Virus record (IMG/VR): IMGVR_UViG_3300046683_000304
Span: 1 to 43,204 of that record
DNA from: a virus
Strand: one strand, 5' to 3'
Length of the DNA stretch: 43,204 nt
The translations under genes and the position numbers were made by a program. This document shows, in pieces, positions 37,070-43,204 of the stretch. Each line of letters begins with the position of its first letter. The first letter of the stretch is position 1. The notes below the pieces were generated by a model. The model ran no database searches. It saw nothing but the letters and a program-made list of their open reading frames with translations, and was not told the origin of the DNA.

Positions 37070-37744
37070 TCAGAATTCTTTATATACCGTCACAAAGTCA
37101 GGGCCTTTGACGAGTCGCGCGGAGGTTGCGTTCGCGCCGCCATATTTAGCATCCCTGGCGACTACTCTGGCGTGTCTATGGTGGTTAGGATCAGCGCGGG
37201 CGCGACTGTCACGCCGCGCTTCACGCTCCCTTTCGTATCGTCTTTTTTCTTCATCGGAGAGATGTGATTCCTCCTTCTTCGGTCTTGTCTCTTCCGTCAA
37301 GAGAGTTGGGTCTGCCAGAGCCTCTCTCGTTGATCTCAGGATAGCGTCGTATTGCTCGACGGTCAGCATCTTCCTGGCGGCGTCCATAAAGCATTCACCC
37401 AAGGATGCCTTGCGGGCGGTGTCGACGTCTTTTCGTAGACTTTCCGCTTGCTTCTGGGCGTCCATCAACTGCTTGACGAAGACCTCCCGCTGTTTCGTCG
37501 CATGGAGGAACTCATTTCGAGGCAATGTCATTTTCAAATCGTCATTGCATACGGCGATCTTTTCGTGAATCCGGACGATGTTCGCGGCAAGAATGTCGCG
37601 CTGTTCTCTGAGGCCGTTCCACACGACTTCCCAAGGTTTGGCGTTGACCGGAAGCACGTCAACGCGCCCACCACCAAACGGCTTGGTCGAGTGGCTTCCG
37701 GTTCTGGTGATGTCTGCTTGTTTGTCGGCTGATTTCGCATACAT
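37070..37744 (-). CDS. Charged helical protein, moron-like gene with own promoter
   Basis: The 224-residue product is highly charged and helical, probably coiled-coil in its middle (FVKQLMDAQKQAESLRKDVD) and rich in Glu/Arg later (SHLSDEEKRRYEREREARRD). AAGGAG lies 9 nt before the ATG. It is transcribed against the late operon from its own near-consensus promoter at 37769-37797. No family is recognised. A gene with its own promoter inserted between late genes fits a moron, possibly acting on the host (inference). Confidence 0.7.
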   Translation of the reverse strand: MYAKSADKQADITRTGSHSTKPFGGGRVDVLPVNAKPWEVVWNGLREQRDILAANIVRIHEKIAVCNDDLKMTLPRNEFLHATKQREVFVKQLMDAQKQAESLRKDVDTARKASLGECFMDAARKMLTVEQYDAILRSTREALADPTLLTEETRPKKEESHLSDEEKRRYEREREARRDSRARADPNHHRHARVVARDAKYGGANATSARLVKGPDFVTVYKEF

Positions 37745-37768
37745 TTTGGGTTCTCCTTACGTGAAGGA

Positions 37769-37797
37769 ATTATAGACAAATGAGCGTTGTTTTCCAA
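37769..37797 (-). promoter_or_regulatory. Near-consensus promoter of the 37070-37744 gene
   Basis: On the minus strand TTGGAA (37797-37792) is followed after 17 nt by a perfect TATAAT (37774-37769). Transcription should begin about 18 nt before the ATG, upstream of the AAGGAG site. The sequence CATTTGTCTATAAT is nearly repeated at the 11375-11403 promoter (CATTTGTGTATGAT). Confidence 0.75.
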
Positions 37798-37802
37798 CCC
37801 TG

Positions 37803-40229
37803 ATGAGCGCCACCCTCGAAGACCTCGACGGCCTACCGCCGGAACTCTTGGAGCTTGTCAAGCCCCACATGGAGCCCGACGAAGCGACGCTCAACACCAT
37901 CGGCATCGAGATCGCCGCGAAACGCGACGAAGCGGTCGCGGCGCGCAAATCCAGTGGCATCGAGGACGTTTGGCGAGAGGCGGACGAAGCCTATCTCGGG
38001 ATTGACGATGCGAACAGGCACGAATGGGTGGATGCGAAGTGGGCCAAACCCATGACGATGTCGGGTCCGCTCACCAGCAATCGCGCGGATGACAATGCGG
38101 ACAAGCAATCGACCATATTCCTACTGCTGACCGCGCGTTACGTGGATGCCGGCGCGGCGAAGTTGGGTGAAATCCTGCTTCCGGCGGATGACAAGGCGTT
38201 TTCCTTTTCCGAGATGCCGGTTCCTGAACTGATCGACGCGAAAGAGGATGAGCGCGAGGTCATCCACAGCCAGATGGGCGTCCCGCTGACTCGTGAGCCG
38301 GGGCCTGATGACCCCGCCTCACCGGACAGCACGCAACCAGGGCAGGGGCCTGGAGCCGCACCCAAGGCCGTGCCGGTCAAAGTGAAGGACTTCGCTAACG
38401 AGGCCATCGAGATCGCCCGCAACGACGCCAAGGCGGCCGAGACGCGCATCTATGACTGGCTTGTCGCGAGCAAATACACCGCCGAGGCGCGCAAGGTCAT
38501 TTTCGATGCGGCGCGGATTGGCGTGGGCGTGATCAAAGGGCCGGTTCCGAAGTCGCGGAAGTTCACCGCTCTGACGAAGACCGACGATGGGGTCAAGGTC
38601 TTTTTCAAGGAAGAAATCAAACCAGCGGTTACGTGGGTGGACCCATGGAACTTCTACCCTGACCCAGCTTGCGGCGAGAACATTCAGGACGGCAGCTATA
38701 CCTTCGAATGCGACTTCTTCTCGGCCCGCAAAGTCGAGGGCCTGAAGAAGGAACCCGGCTACATCAAGGCGCAGATCGACGCGGTGCTTGAGGAAGGCCC
38801 CGGCAAGATCCGGGAGAACGGTTCGGAGTGGGAACGACGCGATAAAACAAAGGACCAATACCAACCTTGGTTTTTCTATGGCGTGCTGACGAAGGACCAG
38901 ATGGAGGCAATCGACGCGGCGGCGAACAAAAAGCCGCCGGCTGCCGGCTACACCGAGAACGTCTACGCGATTGTGACGTTGATCAATGACCGAGTGGTCA
39001 AGGCCGTGCTCAACCCGCTGGACAGCGGTTTGTTCCCTTACAGCATCATGCCATGGCAGCGCCGTTCTGGTAGCTGGGCAGGCAGAGGCGTTGCCGAGCA
39101 GATGAAGTCGGCACAACGCATGGTGAACGGCGCCGTTAGAGCGATGCTCAACAACGCAGCCATGAGCGCGGGGCCACAGATCATCATCGACCAACGCGGG
39201 TTGCGGCCGGCCGATGGAAGCCGGGATTGGACGTTGTACGCCTGGCGGATTTGGCTCACCACCGAGGACGCACCCGAGGGTGATGTCCGACAACTGATCA
39301 GCAGTGTCGAGTTTCCCAGCACGACCGAGGAACTGGAGCGCATCATCCAACTCGGCGAACGCATGGCCGAGGAGACGACATCCATACCCCTGATCTCGCA
39401 GGGGCAGTCGGGCGCCACGACACCGGACACGTTCGGAGCGGCGCAGCTTCAGAACAACAACGCGAACCAGTTGCTACGCTCGATCGGGTATTCATACGAC
39501 GATTGTGTGACCGAGCCTCTGATCCATCGTTACTACGAGTGGCTGCTGCTCGATCAGGATGTGCCAAATGTAGAAAAAGGCGAGTGGCAAATCAACGCGC
39601 ATGGTTCGGTGGCTTTGGTTGAGCGCGCCATTCAAGACCAGACGATCGGGCAAATGGGCCAGTTGGTCGCCAATCCAATCTACGAATTCGATCCTGCTTT
39701 GTGGGCCGAGCAATGGGCGAAGTCAAAACACCTTAACCCGAAGGATTTCAAATATACCCCTGAAAAGTTGGCGAAGATGCAGTCGGCGCCTCCACCTGAG
39801 GCGCCACAGGTCACAGCGGCGAAGATCAACGCGGACACCGCGCTCAAGGTCGCGGAACTAGGCGCCACCGCTGACCAGCAGAGTGTGGCGTCGTCCGAGC
39901 GCATCAAGCAGGCGGCGAATGTGCTCGAACAGGGCCGCATCCAGAGCGACCAGCACGCCACGGTAGTCGACGCGACGGTGCGGCTGCATGAGATCCAGGC
40001 CGAAGCGGAGAACACGATTAACCAATTGAAGGCGCAACTCGCTGAAACGACCATGAAGTTGCAGGTAGAGCAGAGACTGAACGCCGCCAACCAGGCTGTT
40101 GACGTGCACAAGCACACGGTTGACAAGCGGGTGGACCTGCACAAGCACTTCAACCCCCAGCCGAAGCCAGAGGTTCAAGTGCCGGGTCGGGCGCGGAATG
40201 GGCAGGCGGCAAGTCAGGCGGGAGCGTAG
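37803..40229 (+). CDS. Portal protein
   Basis: The 808-residue protein has the size and composition of podovirus-type portal proteins, which form the dodecameric DNA gate of the capsid. Markers: an N-terminal helical part, WVDPWNFYPDP (about residue 280, a typical portal phrase), RRSGSWAGRGVAEQMKSAQR and MVNGAVRAMLNNAAMS (about 417-451), and a C-terminal coiled coil (QAEAENTINQLKAQLAETTM) near residues 735-775. A start at ATG 37803 lacks a ribosome site. It begins the portal-scaffold-capsid cluster. The 808-residue length matches P22-like and N4-like portals. Confidence 0.85.
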   Translation: MSATLEDLDGLPPELLELVKPHMEPDEATLNTIGIEIAAKRDEAVAARKSSGIEDVWREADEAYLGIDDANRHEWVDAKWAKPMTMSGPLTSNRADDNADKQSTIFLLLTARYVDAGAAKLGEILLPADDKAFSFSEMPVPELIDAKEDEREVIHSQMGVPLTREPGPDDPASPDSTQPGQGPGAAPKAVPVKVKDFANEAIEIARNDAKAAETRIYDWLVASKYTAEARKVIFDAARIGVGVIKGPVPKSRKFTALTKTDDGVKVFFKEEIKPAVTWVDPWNFYPDPACGENIQDGSYTFECDFFSARKVEGLKKEPGYIKAQIDAVLEEGPGKIRENGSEWERRDKTKDQYQPWFFYGVLTKDQMEAIDAAANKKPPAAGYTENVYAIVTLINDRVVKAVLNPLDSGLFPYSIMPWQRRSGSWAGRGVAEQMKSAQRMVNGAVRAMLNNAAMSAGPQIIIDQRGLRPADGSRDWTLYAWRIWLTTEDAPEGDVRQLISSVEFPSTTEELERIIQLGERMAEETTSIPLISQGQSGATTPDTFGAAQLQNNNANQLLRSIGYSYDDCVTEPLIHRYYEWLLLDQDVPNVEKGEWQINAHGSVALVERAIQDQTIGQMGQLVANPIYEFDPALWAEQWAKSKHLNPKDFKYTPEKLAKMQSAPPPEAPQVTAAKINADTALKVAELGATADQQSVASSERIKQAANVLEQGRIQSDQHATVVDATVRLHEIQAEAENTINQLKAQLAETTMKLQVEQRLNAANQAVDVHKHTVDKRVDLHKHFNPQPKPEVQVPGRARNGQAASQAGA

Positions 40230-40232
40230 GAT

Positions 40233-40913
40233 ATGGACGCAACTTATACGATCACAAATAACGGAAACAGGGCGTTACTCTTGGATAATGGCGAAAGGAT
40301 AGCCCCTGGAGAGTCCGCAACGTTTCAGATCCTATCTCCCGGACACACCAGCTTTTCCGTGGTTGAGCAGTGGACCCAATACCGCGCCATGGACGCGCAC
40401 CGGCCCGTGGAGTTGATCAGTGAGGCGGAGGAGCGGATCGCGTGGCTGGAACGGGAATGTAAGCGCCTTGCTGATGGACCGCCGACGCAGCACCCGCCAG
40501 AGTTTGTCGCCAAAGTCCTGATGGATCGCGAGGGGCGTCACGATCCCATGGAATTGGCACGACTGACCGAGGTCATCCGCTGCGCGCGTTTGGATGGCCG
40601 CAAGTTGGCACGAGACCATGTAGCGGCGTTGGAAGCCGAGATCGCCCGCCTCCACGACGAGTTGAACGCGCGGACGGATGAGCGGGACGAAGCCATTGCT
40701 GATGCGGTGGGCCGCCTCGCGGCTGATGGGGCTGTAGAGGTCTTGCTGGATGAAGCAAACGCCCTCCGCTCACTTCTGGCCGCCCGCGACGCGCGCATCC
40801 GCGAACTGGACGACATCCTCGCCCAACGTCCCGCGCCCGTTCCCGATACCCCGAAGCCGGTGCACGATTTTACGCGCCCACCATCGACCGACCGCCGGAG
40901 AATGGGCGCCTAA
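40233..40913 (+). CDS. Coiled-coil structural-type protein, unknown
   Basis: The 226-residue product has a beta-rich N-terminal domain (about 1-50: ITNNGNRALLLDNGERIAPG) and then long coiled-coil stretches (RDHVAALEAEIARLHDELNA). Located between portal and scaffold it is probably a virion or assembly protein; function not recognised. GGGAG is placed 8 nt before the ATG. Confidence 0.65.
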   Translation: MDATYTITNNGNRALLLDNGERIAPGESATFQILSPGHTSFSVVEQWTQYRAMDAHRPVELISEAEERIAWLERECKRLADGPPTQHPPEFVAKVLMDREGRHDPMELARLTEVIRCARLDGRKLARDHVAALEAEIARLHDELNARTDERDEAIADAVGRLAADGAVEVLLDEANALRSLLAARDARIRELDDILAQRPAPVPDTPKPVHDFTRPPSTDRRRMGA

Positions 40914-41135
40914 TTGTCCTCCAGCGTCCCACCACCCTTCACCCTCACCGCCGAAGATCGCCATTCCGCCCTCTGGCGCCGGCTTGAGGCCCATCTCACC
41001 GATAAACTGGCACGTGCGCGCGGTCGCAACGATCACCCCATGCCAGAAGCCAATACCGCATCGATACGCGGTGAAATCAAAATCCTGAGCGAACTCATCA
41101 AACTTGGGAAACCCGGCCAACCGACCGGGGAATAA
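40914..41135 (+). CDS. Small helical protein, unknown
   Basis: A TTG at 40914, directly after the previous stop, is the only early start of this 73-residue frame. It has a helical core (RHSALWRRLEAHLTDKLARA) and RGEIKILSELIKLG. Proteins with this ending occur in phage structural clusters. Without a clear ribosome site, coupling to the upstream gene is assumed. Function unknown. Confidence 0.6.
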   Translation: MSSSVPPPFTLTAEDRHSALWRRLEAHLTDKLARARGRNDHPMPEANTASIRGEIKILSELIKLGKPGQPTGE

Positions 41136-41179
41136 CGGGGCGACCGCGAGGCCATACCCGACTGATGGAGTAACCACCA

Positions 41180-42007
41180 ATGAGCGAGACGACAACGAGT
41201 GACACCTCGCAGGCCGATGCCGCGTTCGGCGCGGGCTTCGAGGGCAAGGAAACTGCCGCACCTGTCAAGGGAACCCCGGATGCTGGCCAACCGACCGGTG
41301 TGAAGGATGATCCGAAACCGGAATACGTGCAGATCAGCAAGGCCGAGTGGGACAAAGTCATAGCCGCCGCCGAGAAGACGGCTGCTCATGAAAAACAGTT
41401 CTCCACGGTCTTTGGCACGATCGGCAAGACAAAGCAGACCCTTGAACAATCAGTCGCTGAAGTCCGGGCGCTTATTGGCGGACGCAAGGACGAATTGTCG
41501 ACGGCGGCTTACACCAAGCTGAAAGACCAGTTCCCAGAACTGGCCGAAATGACGAAGGAAATGGTGGAAGCCAGACTCGCGGGACTTCCTCCGCCGCAAC
41601 AGCCGATCGATGACGATACGTTCCAGAAGAAGGTCTCGGAAGCCGCCGACAAGCGGGAGATGATCTATCTCCTGGAGGACTACCCAGACTGGCAACAGAT
41701 CGTTGGCTCCCCGCCAACACCAGGTCATGCGCCTGTCGAAACGCCGTTCCGCAAGTGGCTCGCCGGAAAAGACGAGGCTTACAAGGCGCGGCTTCTCGAA
41801 ACAGACTCTCCGGCTGACGTCGCACGCGCGATCCGCCGGTTCCAACGCGAAACAAAAACGCCCGCGAGATCGACTCCGCGACCCGTCACCGATGACAGGG
41901 CCGAGCGGCTGCGAGACGCGGTGCAACCCCGTGGCGACAGTGCCGCCGCCCCAACAACCAACCCGCGCGAGGACGCCTTCGCGGCCGGATTTCGCGGGCC
42001 ATCCTGA
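41180..42007 (+). CDS. Scaffold-like capsid assembly protein
   Basis: The 275-residue product lies directly before the major capsid gene and is acidic and helical with an extended Pro/Thr-rich tail, as expected for a scaffolding protein. It has a middle helix (AAEKTAAHEKQFSTVFGTIG) and a helix-rich C-terminal half. Similar phrases AFGAGFEG at the N-terminus and AFAAGFRG at the C-terminus frame the protein. Such short repeats could contact the coat protein. The role is inferred from position and composition. Confidence 0.65.
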   Translation: MSETTTSDTSQADAAFGAGFEGKETAAPVKGTPDAGQPTGVKDDPKPEYVQISKAEWDKVIAAAEKTAAHEKQFSTVFGTIGKTKQTLEQSVAEVRALIGGRKDELSTAAYTKLKDQFPELAEMTKEMVEARLAGLPPPQQPIDDDTFQKKVSEAADKREMIYLLEDYPDWQQIVGSPPTPGHAPVETPFRKWLAGKDEAYKARLLETDSPADVARAIRRFQRETKTPARSTPRPVTDDRAERLRDAVQPRGDSAAAPTTNPREDAFAAGFRGPS

Positions 42008-42020
42008 CAGGTAAACCCCA

Positions 42021-43091
42021 ATGTCTATGCAAACCTATTCCTCCCAGCAAGCCCGAATTGACAAGTTCAAAGGGGCTATTCTCCGCCATGCGACGCCACG
42101 CGAAGTGCTCTCCAAGATGGGGCGTCAGGTGCGGATGCCGCAGAACAACTCCAAGACGTACGTCGCGCGCCGCTGGCTGCCATATGGCGCCACGTCGACG
42201 GACGCGAACACGATCAACCGATTCTTCGCTGATGCCAACGGCGATCGCGGAAACGTAATGGTGCAAGCGCATCAGACACAGGAAGGCGTGACGCCGCCGC
42301 CAGATAGCATCACGGCGCAGGACTATTCGGTCGTCATCCAGCAGTATTCCTGTCTGTATGGCTTCACCGACCAGACCTACGATATGTACGAGGACGACAT
42401 CCCGGAAGCGATGTCGAAACAGATTGGCGAGCGCGTTAATCTCGTCAACGAAATGATCATTTATGGCGCGTTGCGTGCTTGCACCAATCAGTATTTTGGT
42501 GGGACCGGCACGACGATCGCCACGGTGAACGGCGCGTTGACCCTCAATCTCGTGCGGAAAATCGCGCAAGGTCTGATGGCCAATCACGCGGACATGATGA
42601 ACACCGTTCTGAAGCCGTCACAAAACTTCGCGACGGAAGCCGTGCCGCCTGGTTTCACCGTGGTGTGCCATACGGACTTGGAACCCGACATTCGTGATAT
42701 GCCCAACTTCACCCCGGCTGAGCGATATGCGTCCGGCACGCCGATGCCGAACGAGATCGGCGCGGTGGAACGGTTCCGGTTCATTACGACCCCGGACTTA
42801 CCGTCGCTCCAGAATGCCGGCGCGGCCCAGGGTTCGACGGGCCTCTACTGCACGACCTCGACAACCGCTGTTGACGTGTATCCGGTCATCGTTTTTGGGC
42901 AGGACGCATGGTCGCAGATCGCGATTCGCGGCATCGGCGCGCTGGACACGACGTTCATTCTCCCGAGCGAAAAGTCCAAGTCCGATCCGCACGGCCAGCG
43001 CGGCTACAGTGGCTGCAAATGGTACAAGGCGGTGCTGTTGGAGAATCAGGGGTGGATGGCGATTGCGAATGTCGGCCGGAAGGCTCTGTAA
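42021..43091 (+). CDS. Major capsid protein (N4 gp56 family)
   Basis: The 356-residue protein matches the N4 gp56 family of HK97-fold capsid proteins: QEGVTPPPDSITAQDYSVVI, QYSCLYGFTDQTYDMYEDDI, VCHTDLEPDIRDMPNFTPA, GAVERFRFITTPDL and a C-terminal SKSDPHGQRGYSGCKWYKAV. Length and motif order fit the family well. It forms the icosahedral shell. The gene follows the scaffold gene after 13 nt and precedes the next structural gene. Confidence 0.9.
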   Translation: MSMQTYSSQQARIDKFKGAILRHATPREVLSKMGRQVRMPQNNSKTYVARRWLPYGATSTDANTINRFFADANGDRGNVMVQAHQTQEGVTPPPDSITAQDYSVVIQQYSCLYGFTDQTYDMYEDDIPEAMSKQIGERVNLVNEMIIYGALRACTNQYFGGTGTTIATVNGALTLNLVRKIAQGLMANHADMMNTVLKPSQNFATEAVPPGFTVVCHTDLEPDIRDMPNFTPAERYASGTPMPNEIGAVERFRFITTPDLPSLQNAGAAQGSTGLYCTTSTTAVDVYPVIVFGQDAWSQIAIRGIGALDTTFILPSEKSKSDPHGQRGYSGCKWYKAVLLENQGWMAIANVGRKAL

Positions 43092-43103
43092 AGGAGACCT
43101 TCC

Positions 43104-43204
43104 ATGATCGACACAATCACGCACTTTCTGGCGGCAATCACGGAGGGGGGGTGGCGTAATGCCATTCGCTCCGTCCTGGTGCCTATTGGTGATCGGTATT
43201 CGAC
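43104..43204 (+). CDS. Structural-region gene, 3' cut by window
   Basis: ATG 43104 stands behind AAGGAG at good spacing after the capsid gene. The visible 33 residues start MIDTITHFLAAITEGGWRN and continue basic and hydrophobic. It may be a small head or connector protein; the window ends before any domain can be recognised. Confidence 0.5.
   Translation, partial: MIDTITHFLAAITEGGWRNAIRSVLVPIGDRYS

Overview
The window is a large piece of a tailed double-stranded DNA bacteriophage (Caudoviricetes, probably podovirus-like). It carries small and large terminase subunits, a portal of about 800 residues, a scaffold-like protein and a major capsid protein of the N4 gp56 type, followed and preceded by structural genes cut at the window edges. 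GcrA-type regulators, the GC-rich composition and many small proteins of a kind common in alphaproteobacterial prophages suggest an alphaproteobacterial host (inference). No integrase, excisionase, DNA polymerase, RNA polymerase, tRNA gene or recognisable endolysin was found here, so lifestyle and the rest of the replication set cannot be judged. No stretch longer than 300 bases lacks a gene; the longest gene-poor stretch is about 230 bases (17590-17818).

Layout. (1) 1-11110, plus strand: six tail-fibre or tail-spike genes in an overlapping chain. Four consecutive members begin with N-terminal signal peptides, three of which are followed by an RFPPRGG/RFPHGG motif; two resemble the GH54 alpha-L-arabinofuranosidase B fold and later ones are beta-helix proteins. 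(2) 11107-13777: a single minus-strand membrane gene with its own promoter, then a plus-strand cassette of small membrane proteins, a lipoprotein and a holin-like protein, closed by a strong terminator. (3) 13919-16056, minus strand: nine small overlapping genes, mostly unknown. (4) 16173-23979, plus strand: an early/middle operon that starts with an HTH regulator and holds a Mom-like DNA-modification protein, a VRR-NUC nuclease, a radical SAM enzyme, two GcrA-like proteins, a DHH phosphoesterase, a second HTH regulator with a probable leaderless promoter, and an SSB-like candidate, closed by a terminator. (5) 24095-27716: a ribbon-helix-helix protein, a helper protein, a primase-helicase, and a dense cluster of GTATCA/TGATAC repeats with a GC hairpin that looks like a replication origin. 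(6) 27888-29832, minus strand: nine tiny genes, several sharing one identical ribosome-binding cassette. (7) 29918-43204, plus strand: a NusG-like factor, virion genes and packaging genes, interrupted by two isolated minus-strand genes, one of which has a near-consensus promoter.

Most neighbouring genes overlap by 1, 4 or 8 bases (ATGA, GTGA, TGATG, ATGGTTGA), so translational coupling is the rule. Many real genes are below 60 codons and were found from these junctions and from ribosome-binding sites. The likely programme is early regulation and DNA modification from the 16-23 kb operon, replication from the primase-helicase and repeat region, then late expression of packaging and capsid genes with the NusG-like protein as a candidate regulator of long transcripts.
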